The notes below the pieces were generated by a model. That model saw only the letters and a program-made list of their open reading frames with translations, was not told the DNA's origin and searched no databases. DNA of 64,000 bases from Omphalotus guepiniiformis (lineage: Eukaryota > Basidiomycota > Agaricomycetes > Agaricales > Omphalotaceae). Shown piece after piece: positions 28,845 to 41,691 of the stretch. Made by a program: the position numbers and the translations under genes. Location of the stretch: assembly GCA_028554645.1 (NCBI GenBank), contig JAQOOI010000079.1:372001-436000 (forward strand), written 5' to 3'. Positions within the stretch are counted from its first letter, which is position 1, and every line of letters begins with the position of its first letter.

Positions 28845-31800
28845 TAGGGCTGGGTTTGTTACTTGGGTGTTAATAACATAGAGGTATTTAACATGTATTT
28901 AACACGTTAATAACATATATAACACGGAGGGGTCCAAAATGTGTTGTGAAATACTGTGAAATACCTCAATTGGCCGCGGCGCCATGCGGGCGGTGTGCGC
29001 AGCCACGCGCGCAAGTGAAATTTTCGCCTTCCTGCACTCGGAGTCCACTGGCAGCTACCAGTACGAAGCTACTATGGCACTCTCTCAGCCTGCCTATGAC
29101 TCATTACTTCAGCTCTGCCAACAATTCATCCACTCAGGCGAAGAGTTGAATCTTGCACATCTCCTTGATGCAGTCAGCAACGCAATTCCGGACCAAAGTA
29201 GTCAAGAATGGAAAGATTGGACCAGGCATATGGAGACACTGAATGAGACATGGACTCAAATCCATAAGGAAGATGAGCAGATCCCATGGCCCGTCGTGAG
29301 TAATTCTTCTCTCAAAATGAATGAATGATTGCTCACTGAATATCAGCCTCCTTCTCACGACAATATGGACTCAGTCAGTGACCAACAAGCGGTTTCCGGA
29401 TTTGCCACTAGCGTTGAGATCGAGTCCGAGTCATTAAATATCATACTATCGCCAAGAGAGCTGCGAGAAAAGATGAGAATGGAGCGTAAGGCTAAGCTCG
29501 AAGGTGGCAATGGTGCTGGACCTGCGCGGCAGCCTAGTCAGCTTGCAGAAGAGAGGAAAAAAGGCGGTAAACCTCGAGATGAACTGGTGGACGAATTAAT
29601 CTTGGAGTTTGATGAGCGGAAGACAGGTGAACCAAAGCCTCATCCGGTGGTTTACTGCATTGGATGTGATAGAAGGTCGGTTGGCCGGGATGCCAACCGG
29701 ATTAGGGCTCATGCAAAGTCGTGCAATGTACTGCTAGGTTTCTGTATTCTTTAAGATAGTTAAAAGATGTTGACACCTTTCGTCAGGATCTAGTGAAGCT
29801 TTTTCCGAGTCTTCACAAGCGAACCACAGAAGCATTGATGTCAAAAGCACATTCAACGAAATTGGAGAAGTCTGGCTCTTTCCAGGATGTAGAGGATCCT
29901 GAAGTCACGTCAAAGACTGAATCCGGGCATGGTAGATCTATACTGACCTATATGAACCCAGCGAAGATTAGTGAGCAGCAAAGAATTGAAGTCGAGTGGC
30001 TCTTGTTTCGGTTGTTTATTTGCTGCGCCTTGCCCTGGGCGCTTCTCAATAGCGAGTTTTTCGCAGCCTTTGTGTTTGCGCTGGCACCGAACTTCACCAT
30101 TCCGGACCGTTCTGCATTCTTTCCAAAGCATCTAGCACAAGAGGTGACAGTATGGAACCAGCGATTCAAGGAATTCTTGGAGAACAAGAGGCATCTAACT
30201 CTGTCACTTGATGGTTGGAGTACCCGGAAAAGTGACGAAATTTATACTTTTCATACCACAACACCAAAACGGCGGTCATTCTTTATGGATGGATATGTAT
30301 TTAAAGGGATATCTGTAACGGGACAAGCTCTTTTTGACGTGGGCTATAAGGTGATAGGCATTACTTTCTGAATAGCTGTTTCAATGACTGAATGGCCAGT
30401 TTAGCTTCTCTATATGTTTGCTGGTCCTGAGCAGTATAGTGCGATTGCAGGCGATGGAGGTCCAAATGTGCGGTCAGCAAAGATCAAGCTGCATGCACGC
30501 TTCCCTTGGATCCTGAATATATACGATCCATGCCACAACCTTAACTTATTTTTGAAGGATCTCGGTAAACTTTTCAAGGATGTAAGTAGCTAAAACATTT
30601 ACTCTATTCGTACTACTTATACTATGACGCTCCAGATGCTGTCGACAGTTTCCGGCATTGCAAACTACTTCGGAAAATCTAATTACGGAACCCATCACCT
30701 TAACGAGCAGCGCAAAAAGGATGGGGTAACTGAAGGTATCAAGTCACATTCGGAAACCCGGTTCTCTTCCAGTTATGGACAGGTTGTGTCTGTTCACGCC
30801 TGTATGAATGCTATCAAGAAATGTGTTGACGCGGGAACTCTAAAGTTTGATACTGCTGCGGTGAGTTGCAATAAATTGTGTGAACTTATTACCATGACTC
30901 TAATCAGATGTGATACACAGACGAGAAAGTTACTTCCTTATATAAAGGATGGAGCCTTACACTGGACATTCATGGCCCAGATGTCAGGTTTTATACAGCT
31001 GCTTTCATCAGGCGCCAACGCCATTCTCACATTAGAGGGACAAAACACAACCTGCGCTGATGTCTTTTACGTCTGGGTGTCCATCGCATATCATCTCGAA
31101 AACGTCTTGGGCTCACCAAGTATTGGGGTCTCACATCTACGAGTGCAGGTCATCGAGATATACAACCACCGCTTCCATCAGATGATGACAGAGTCGTCAG
31201 ATAATGTATTCCTTCTCGCATACTATCTCCATCCCAGTACGTCTTTTGCACCTATGTATTGCCGTGACTAATTGTCCTGAAGTGTTCCGCCACTACGGAG
31301 GGCTACAGCTAACAATGCCGAGCCTTGCTGAGGGACAATCCGTGCCGGATGTGCAGCAGTATCCTAGCTTGTTCAATACCCTACTTGGCTCGCTTCTGAG
31401 CATCTATCAAGGTGAACAAATTCGGTTACAAGATTCTGGAGAGGAGACGGTTCCACAATTAGTCAAGGAGTTCATTGCCCCTTTCCGAAGTGCATCATGG
31501 TCACGAGAGACAAAGCCGCTCAAATGGTGGTCGCAGTTGGCAAAGGATTCAAATTCACGTTTACTTGGGGTATGTGATCAACCCTCCGAGTTTGCTAAAT
31601 CTCATTGTGTGCAATAGCGGATTGCAGTCAAGCTTTTCTCAGTCTCACCATCGGAAATCTGTGATGAACGTACTGCATCACGTCTTGGCTGGTTCAATGC
31701 TGCACGTCGTAGCTCTATGACACCAGAGCATCTCGTTGACTGTGCCAAGCTTTACGATTTCTATGTGAATGGGTTCAGCGAAGGCAAATCGAAACACACT

Positions 31801-32400
31801 GCTCGTGTCCATCTCTCAGCAGTTAACAACTCATCAACGTCTGCTCCAGTCGTTCAGTCTGCACCATCATTGATGGATCTTCTCAATGCTGACAATGTCG
31901 AGCCTGCACCCATGGATGATACTATCGCTATGGAGGAGATGTGGTTTAATCACCCGGACCCATATGACCTGGCTGAAACCGAGCGTGTTGATGAGGTGCT
32001 TCAACAACCCAGCGTAATTCGGTCGTCTTCTCGCTTTGAGGTTGGTGACTATGTCAAGTTAGATGACCCAAAGCTTGGCACTCTACTCACATCTGTCGAC
32101 GAGATTGGTCCAGGTGCATCCGTCAAGGCCCAGTCTGCTCAAAATACACCAGCTGTGCCTATTGGAAAGCCTGGTCAGTGGGATATCGCGCGTTTCCTGA
32201 AGCCTGCGTAGTAGTGACGTGGCAGTTAATAACCTGTTATATAACGTGATTTTTTAGTATTTAACATGTTAATAACAAAAAAATTTCGGCGCTTCGCGAG
32301 ACCAAATCACAGTTAATAACACAAGTAACTAACATCACATCCAACTCAGATCCATTATCACGTTAATAACATCGCCGGATACCATTATAACCCAGCCCTA
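28845..32400 (+). mobile_element. hAT DNA transposon (3,556 bp), apparently complete
   Basis: The ends are TAGGGCTGGGTT, inverted at the right as AACCCAGCCCTA. Both subterminal regions carry repeated GTTAATAAC / TTAATAACAT motifs (28870-28925; 32225-32380), probable transposase binding sites. The internal gene is open after splicing, so the element could be autonomous. Confidence 0.85.
28984..32211 (+). CDS. hAT-family transposase with BED-type zinc finger
   Basis: Seven exons join in phase: 28984-29295, 29347-29727, 29787-30350, 30405-30581, 30636-31236, 31283-31569, 31618-32211; 971 aa. The ATG at 29071 is an alternative start. At ~200-230 a BED-like finger has VYCIGCDRRSVGRDANRI, then HAKSCN (C-x2-C ... 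H-x4-C). Catalytic-core segments: LSLDGWSTRKSDEIYTFH (first Asp), AGDGGPNVRSAKIKLHARFP (second Asp), then SHSETRFSSSY. The C-terminal hATC dimerisation part reads KPLKWWSQLAKDSNSRLLG, then SPSEICDERTASRLGWF. The last ~150 residues are a Pro/Ser/Asp-rich tail ending GQWDIARFLKPA. The protein would bind the element's ends in the nucleus and catalyse cut-and-paste transposition. I see no frameshift. Confidence 0.85.
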
Positions 32401-33339
32401 CTTCCCTGTTCCCTGCACGCTGCCAGCCAGGCCAATCCCGGGCTCATATCGGAACATCTCGGAAAGACCCAGCCCAGGCCGTTTGGCACGTTGTCTGAGT
32501 CGAGAACTCGAGGCAAACAGGGCAGCAGTATCCTCGTTGTCATTGTTACATACGAGCCCGGGCCATATGTTCAAGAAAACGAAAATCAACGCGATGTGCG
32601 ATGGGATGGGAAAATCACAGGCGAGTCTAAGGCGACACGTTACGCGTTAAATCCTTCCAATCCTTCCTTCACTCGAGAGTCGAGTGTGTTCAAATCGTGA
32701 CCTTCGGTGGCCGTGGAACCCTCCTGTCGACGAATCATTAATCTTTCTTACCCACCTTGGCCCTTGGAGTCGACACAAACATTCCTAATCCTAGCAAGGG
32801 TCCAGCCAAAGTTAACACGCGCGTTAACGTCGGACGTCGAGGTCCTGTCCAGTTCCACCCACCCACGTAACATACAAACCTTACGTTGGGTACATATACG
32901 AGGGAGGGTATACATAGTACCGGCCCTGATAGCCCTGCCAGCTCCTGCCAGCAGTGCATCGCATCACATCTACCGATTTCGGTAATTCGGATTCTGTTTA
33001 GGACCCGGCCCACCCTTCGATCTTTCGCTTCGATCTTCCGACTCATCTGGGCATCTGCCAGGGCCCTGCCTGCCAGGAGGCAAAAGAAAGGAAAAAAAAA
33101 AAACTTCTTTGTCTTTGTCTTGAGTATTTAATAGAGGATTTTAAGTGGCGTTTAGGGTACGTCCCGTCTACGTCCTCACCTTCGGTGAAAACTCGGAAAA
33201 GGGGGGTCGGTCGTTATTAACCAACTGCTTCCTGTTCTTTGAATACAATACAGACATACTTCAAAACCTCGCACTCACATCCACCCCAACGCACCTCAAC
33301 GCACCCCAACGCACTACCACTACAACCACACGCAATACA
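32401..33339. other. Upstream region of the F-box-like gene
   Basis: No gene recognised. 33090-33115 has an A-run followed by a CTTTGTCTTTGTCTTG stretch; 33280-33335 is A/C-rich ('caacgcaccccaacgcac'), typical of a 5' UTR just before the ATG at 33340. Confidence 0.45.
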
Positions 33340-34893
33340 ATGGGCACTCTCACCCACCTTACCCACCACCACCCCCACCCATTCTTCCTCCTCCCAACCG
33401 AACTGCACACCGAAATATTCACATGCGCATGTACACCCTCCTCCTCCTCCGCCTCAAGTCCCTCATACTACGAATCATTCTACACCAGCCTCGCACTATC
33501 GCGTGTATCGCGGTACGTTAGAGCTGCTGCTGCGCCTGCGAGGTTGAGAGCTGTGGTTCTTGAGGGGTGGAGGGAGATGGTTGGGTTTTTGAGGGTTTTA
33601 GAGTCCGGGGGAGAGAGAAAGGGAATGGGGTGTGGAAGAGGGGGGATGGGAAAAGTGAGGTATTTGACGGTTATTGCGGATGAAATACCTTTCGATCCTA
33701 TCGAGATGTTAGCTGAGAGGGTTTTGTACCCTCCTCCTCCCACCACCATCACCACCACCTCCTCTTCCTCCTCCACCACTTCCACCACCACAGACCTACA
33801 ACTCCAAGTCCAACCCCAACCCCAACCCCACATAAACGCAACCCTCGACAACCGCTCACGTCGAAAAGAAAAAGAAGTCCTTCGAGAAAAAATGATGCTC
33901 CATACGTTGGGGAAAATCCTTGACTTCGTTGGAGGGGATTTGTATGAACTTGAGTTGGGGATGCAGGCTGTTGTTCATTTTCGTGATCCGCTCAGTGGGT
34001 TCGGGTTTGGGTCTGGGTTTGGTGTTGGTGGTTCTGGGGGAAAGGGACAGGGAATGGGGAAGCAGATGTGTTTTCCGAGGTTGAAGAGTTTGTTTTATGC
34101 TTGTTCGCCTGCGGGTGTGTACCCCTGGGCGTCTACGGCGTCTACCGCGGTGGCGGTGGCGGAAGAGAACGAGAGGTTCCCGTGTTTATTCTGCCCGGTG
34201 TTAAATTCCCTAACAGTGGTAATATCCAACGAAGTCCTAACTCCTTCGTTTGATGAAGAAGGACGCGATGTCGAACCACTCACCACCAACCCCACCGACG
34301 CAGGTACCCCCCAACCACACTCCGAGTCCGAGTCCGCGTCCGAATCCGAGTCTGAGGCCGGATCCGAGAGTACCACCGCCAGGAAACCAAATGCAACACC
34401 TTTCCCGGTGTTGAGGACCCTAACGTTACTCGCTTCGACGCCAACACAAGCGCTAGCGGCGTTGGACGTACAGGATTGGGAAGTTGGTTCGGAGTTTGGT
34501 ATCGTACCGGCTTTTGAGTTTCCACGAACCTCGGATGACGGGACTTCGACCTCTGGTTCGCATTCCGGAGGCGGAGGCGTAGACGAATCGGCTGGCGTAA
34601 CCTTAGCCTCAGAGCGCGAGGAGGGTGAGGCAGAGAACGAACAGGACCTAGAGGCAGAGGAAGGAGAGAACGAAGAAGAGACCTCATGGGTATGGCCACC
34701 CCGGACACTCGAAACGGTTGTTATGAGGCCTAAAGCGAGATGGGGTGAGAGGTGGGAGAGTTTGAGGGATGTTGTTGAGAGGGATCGGGAGGTGAGGGAG
34801 CGGGAGCGACCGAGGGAGGCTGGGAAGAACGTAAAGGGGAAGGGGAAGGGAAAGGTTGTGGTTAAGGTGTTGATGCCTGGTGAGGAGCTCTAA
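33340..34893 (+). CDS. F-box-like domain protein
   Basis: Single exon, 517 aa from the first in-frame ATG; the frame is open further upstream, but without ATG. Near the N-terminus FFLLPTELHTEIFTCA, then LALSRVSRYVRAAAAPARLR and AVVLEGWREMVGFLRVLE follow the F-box pattern common in Agaricomycetes (LPxEL...IF ... LSxVSRxxR ... LxxxVxL). F-box proteins bring substrates to SCF ubiquitin ligases. The rest holds low-complexity runs: Pro/Thr/Ser, Gly (FGFGSGFGVGGSGG), Ser/Glu (SESESASESESEAGSES) and an acidic stretch before WVWPPRTLETVVMRPK, a typical end motif of these proteins. No leucine-rich repeat is clear. The assignment rests on the N-terminal motif only. Confidence 0.65.
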   Translation: MGTLTHLTHHHPHPFFLLPTELHTEIFTCACTPSSSSASSPSYYESFYTSLALSRVSRYVRAAAAPARLRAVVLEGWREMVGFLRVLESGGERKGMGCGRGGMGKVRYLTVIADEIPFDPIEMLAERVLYPPPPTTITTTSSSSSTTSTTTDLQLQVQPQPQPHINATLDNRSRRKEKEVLREKMMLHTLGKILDFVGGDLYELELGMQAVVHFRDPLSGFGFGSGFGVGGSGGKGQGMGKQMCFPRLKSLFYACSPAGVYPWASTASTAVAVAEENERFPCLFCPVLNSLTVVISNEVLTPSFDEEGRDVEPLTTNPTDAGTPQPHSESESASESESEAGSESTTARKPNATPFPVLRTLTLLASTPTQALAALDVQDWEVGSEFGIVPAFEFPRTSDDGTSTSGSHSGGGGVDESAGVTLASEREEGEAENEQDLEAEEGENEEETSWVWPPRTLETVVMRPKARWGERWESLRDVVERDREVRERERPREAGKNVKGKGKGKVVVKVLMPGEEL

Positions 34894-37190
34894 CGAACGA
34901 CTCCTAAAAAATTGGTTATGATGATTTCATAACGGTATACTCGATGGTTTTGCTTTTCGATGCGCATGCTTGCTTGCTTTGCTTGTATTTAGTTAATGTT
35001 AACCCTCACGACTCTCAACTCTGTTATCACTGATTTCGTTCTTGTGTTTTTGTTTTTGTTTTTGTTTTTGTTTTTGTGTTTTTGTTGCATGTATACCCGC
35101 CCCCCGTACGTAGTGTACCTCATTCTAGATGAACGTATGTAGCTCAGGCTCAGGCTCTTGATGTTTATCTAGTCCGTAATTATTAATTATTATCTCAATC
35201 GGAATTCCGAGTCTTTTGCTCAGCTCAATCAACTAATCATCGAAAGAAAGAACAGAACATAGTACTACTACATAGTATCAGTATCAATTATCAATTGCAT
35301 CATCATTGCACAAAACGGCGCAGTTGTCGTTCATCGACATCATGCTTGAAAACGCCTTACTCGACGTATAAGCCTAGTCTGAGTCTGAAAGACCAGAACC
35401 TCCTTGACCCTTGACATACTGTACTTATTAATATTATCATCAAAAGTACACCTGATATTCCTGGAACATTCGTATGTAATATCGCTACGACGCTATCCGA
35501 CCGAGGAGGAATGGTCTTGTACGATAAAGAAACTGTTGACTACAGCAGACTCTTCCAATAAAGTAAGGAGCCCTTGAGGACCTTGGGCCTTGGCAAGCGT
35601 TCGCGGTTTATTATCATGATGTAACAGGTCTAGACGAGACGAGACGAGGGAGGGCGACTGGGTGAGTGTTAACGTTAGTGAGGGCTCGAGACTGGTAAGG
35701 TTAGTGAAATCCGGAGGAGTCGAGGTGGTGGTAGTAAATGGGGAGCGCCTGGGAGCGCTCATTGAAGGCGCTTGATTATTTCGCACGCGTGCAAGGCACG
35801 TTCGCGTCATGTACTAACATCTCATAACGCGACGATCCCAGCTTTCGCTTCGGAGTGTCCTAGTCAAGTGTCTTTCTAGTAACTCGCCCGGACCGCTCGA
35901 AAAGCCTGCATGCACATGACCCACCCAAAAAGCCAGCTCAATTCGACCGTTCGTTCCTTGAAAGCGTCGGATTCAAAGATACAGATACACATCACACAAC
36001 TCGCCCCAACTGAACATGACGCGTGTACAATGTACACAGGTCCACCCACTCCACAGCTGATCACCGGTCTACCATTCTCTACCATCCCAATGATCCCAAT
36101 GATCCCATCTAGTACACTGGCAACTTCTAGCCTTATACGCACACACTCCAACCCCTTCCCTTCCCCTCCCCTCACTTCGCTTCAATCGATCTGAGCTTTA
36201 GGAATCTCCGAGGTCACAACAATACTTTGTATACTTTGTATCGTCAGGTGCTCAAAATTCCCCTAGTTTCTAGCCTCAGAAGACGATTGAAGATTCTGAA
36301 GAACCTTTGGCGTTTGGGTCACGAGGGAAAGAGCAGAGACTCAGAGCAAAGCTAGCAAAGAGGAATGGGTACCCGGTCTTTGACCGGGTCGAGAGGTCGC
36401 ATATAGGATGGGTCGATGGAAGTACACTCACTCATACGCAGGTGACTTCGGTACGGGTAAGGGTACTTGTATCCCGATCCGATAGAGCTCGTGAGTGACA
36501 GACTTTCAATTCTCAATTCTCAGTTACGTGGCAGGCTCACACTCAGATCTCAGAAACCCAAAAAGGCGTAGTGCGTAGCGTCTATCCAACTCTAAGCTAC
36601 ATACAAAGATACATAGAGGATCGGAACGCACGGACGATACGACGATACAGCACTTATATCCCTCGGATCCTCGTCGGATCTTCCCCGAGATGATACCGGT
36701 CACTGGGAAAGGGTATGTATGTAGATGCGCAGATGACCTCGCCTCGCCTCGCTTCCTCAATTCAGGACGGACTACATAACTATCGTGATATCGCCCAGGT
36801 CGGGTTTTGGAGCTAATCATGCTGGAACGTCCCTCGACTCGATAACTCGCTTGATCGCCCGAGCGTTTTAGCTCCAGTACTTCAGTACTTTAGGTCCTGG
36901 AACTACGCAGTATACGTACCCCTGATCTGGTATAAGTGCGAGGAGGGGGGGGGGGGGGTCACTAGCACTCTAAGGACCGGATGGTGAGTCGACCATATCC
37001 GTACTTGTCAAAGTACATAGCTGACATGAATTTCACGCTGTAGCACTCCTCATCCTCACCCACTGGCATCACCCTCATTTATCATACCCTCCTATCCACC
37101 CTCCCATCCCCCAACTCCCGAACAACTTTACACCGCGTAACTCTCGCCCTCGCACCCCATACAAACCCACCAATCCAACACGTTCCCGCA
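34894..37190. other. Intergenic, gene-poor
   Basis: No gene supported. Visible: a (TTTTTG)n run at ~35045-35085, a 15-base G run at ~36943-36958, and short frames on both strands without motifs. Confidence 0.5.
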
Positions 37191-37282
37191 GGTCCAATAG
37201 TGTAGAGGTTATCACATGAGATTCTGATGAAAAAAGATTGTTTCGGTTTTCTCATGACCCAGGTTCGAGTCCTGGTTGGACC
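37191..37282 (+). tRNA. tRNA-Gln (anticodon CUG), intron-containing
   Basis: Acceptor stem GGTCCAA pairs with TTGGACC; the T arm is CCAGG-TTCGAGT-CCTGG. Anticodon stem TGAGA/TCTCA with loop TTCTGAT gives anticodon CTG at positions 34-36. A 21-nt intron (37228-37248) sits after position 37, the canonical place. The mature length is 71 nt without the CCA end. Confidence 0.9.
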
Positions 37283-37953
37283 TATACGAATATTTTGAGG
37301 TTTTTCGCTTTTTGAGTTTCTTTCTCTTCAAACTTATCTATGTATCTAACCACGGTATCGTCGACATATATCTCATCTCCATCATCCATGATTTATATAC
37401 AGACACGCTCGCCGGATTGGGCACCTCAAAGCTTACAACTTGAAGCTCTACGGTTACGGTATTCCTTGGTTCCGGACCCTCCTGGGTTCGTGGGTTCTTG
37501 GGTCTTGGTTTGTTGATAATAACAATCACTGGCCCGTACTTATTTACTTGTTTACTTGTTTACTTATTTACTTATTTACTTACTTGGATAGGATATTCCT
37601 CTCGCTTGAACTGACATTGTTCATACGGGCTTATGTACATAAATTCATCAACGTCAAGGCCACTCAAGTCCTAGCATATCAGGATCCATACCGTACGGTA
37701 CTTACTATAAACTCGTCGGACTCGGAGGGAGATCTTTTCGAAGGCTCTCGGACGGACACTCTTGACGGTCGTCGGTAGCCCCCCCGCCCGGGCCTGTCCA
37801 CTCCAGTACATACTTATTTACTTATGGATCCTTTCGGGTCTAATCTAGACCTTGCGTAAGTTACCCTCCCATCCCATCCACCTTCGAGCTTCAGCTTCAG
37901 CGCTTCAGCTTCAGCCCCTTCATAATCACCCACCGAGAAGGATACTTAGTGCT

Positions 37954-38045
37954 GGTCCAATAGTGTAGAGGTTATCACATGAGATTCTGATACAAGAAAT
38001 TGATTCTGATTTTCTCATGACCCAGGTTCGAGTCCTGGTTGGACC
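37954..38045 (+). tRNA. tRNA-Gln (anticodon CUG), second copy
   Basis: The mature sequence is identical to the copy at 37191; the 21-nt intron (37991-38011) differs. The 670-base spacer between them holds no gene; 37545-37585 has a TTTACTTG/TTTACTTA run. Confidence 0.9.
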
Positions 38046-39340
38046 TTTCCTCATGAAGTTGGCGGTTATTTTGGCATATTCTGTTATAGTGTTTAGGGTT
38101 ACTTACTCGTATCTTATAATCCTTTGGCCCGTCTTCCCTGGCTCAAGGAGGTATGTGCGTACGTAAGGGGGGGGGCTTCACTGGGCTACAGAGATCGAAG
38201 GACCTCGAGCTCGAGCTCGAAGAAGTACTTAGTACTTGGTACTCACTTCGAGTTCAGGCTATCTGTATAATTTATAAACCCAAAAGCGCTCCAGCTTCAG
38301 CTTCAACACTTCAACAGGTTACCGATCTTACGAACATCCAAGAATTAAAATTAAGAATCAAGAATCAAGAATCAAGAAATACCAAAAAAACGAAGCAAAA
38401 AACGAAGCAAAAAACGAAGCCACACCAAACCAAACGGTAAAGAGAAATCAAAACCGAAAACCGAAAACCGAAGAACGAAGAAAAAGTGGAATGGTATGAA
38501 CGGTATGTACGTATGTTTGTATGAAAGTGGTATGAATGGTATGAATGGTAAGTAAGCAAGCGCGTAAGGCGAGTAATCAAGTGAGTGGGTGAGTAAATAC
38601 GCGTAGGTAGGTAGGTAGGTATATATAAATATGTTTATATGTCATGTACAAATCATTTGTACACACTAAGTATTCTCATCAGAGATTGGGGAAATGAATG
38701 AATGAATAAGAGACTCTCGATTTTTGATTTGATATCAGAATAAACAAGGGGGGGGTAGTACGTGGTGGTGGCTTCTTTTTTCGTTCTGTTCGTTCGTTCC
38801 GTCCGTCAAATTTGAATATATCATACCATACGTAGGGGGGTTCGTTCGTTCGTTCGTTCGCTTCATCCATTCGATTCTTGCATCGCGTCGCGTCGCTTCT
38901 CCTTCTCCTTCTTCACACTTCGTCGTCGTCTTCTTGGTTCTTCCCAACCAAAGAAACACGCACACGCACACGCACATGCACCACCCCGCCCAATATATCC
39001 CCTTCCCTTCCCCTCCTGGCGCGCACGCACAGCACACATTACCATCCCTCTATCCCACCCCACCCTCACCCAAGGAAGCGAAACACTATGACTGCATCGG
39101 TACACCCTGCGAATACGTAGACAGTGCAAACGGTGCAAGAGCCGTATCAGGACGTGTCACTTCTTGGTATATAAGCACTATTTTATTTGGAATCCCGGCG
39201 TCGCGTGTTCAGTGCAAAGCAAAGCAACGGCGGCAGCGCAGATGTCGAGGGTATCAGACAAGAGATAGGCGAAATGCCACGACGACAAAAAAGAAAGGAG
39301 GAAACAAGAACCAAAACCATAGTAAGCTCCCAATTTCATT
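38046..39340. other. Intergenic with simple repeats
   Basis: 38385-38420 (AACGAAGCAAAA)n, 38495-38560 'tatgaatgg' repeats, 38605-38625 (TAGG)n, 38840-38865 (GTTC)n. No gene recognised; the region above 39300 is likely the 3' UTR or last exon of the MAPK gene. Confidence 0.5.

Positions 39341-41691
<2,351 letters not shown>

Noticed and set aside
33480..34708. Minus-strand frames of 123 and 142 aa, plus a 93-aa frame, under the F-box-like gene
   Set aside because: Antisense shadows of a low-complexity, GC-skewed coding exon.
36943..36958. 15-base G run considered as an assembly join or telomere-like repeat
   Set aside because: A single homopolymer without unit repetition; no further evidence for a gap or telomere.
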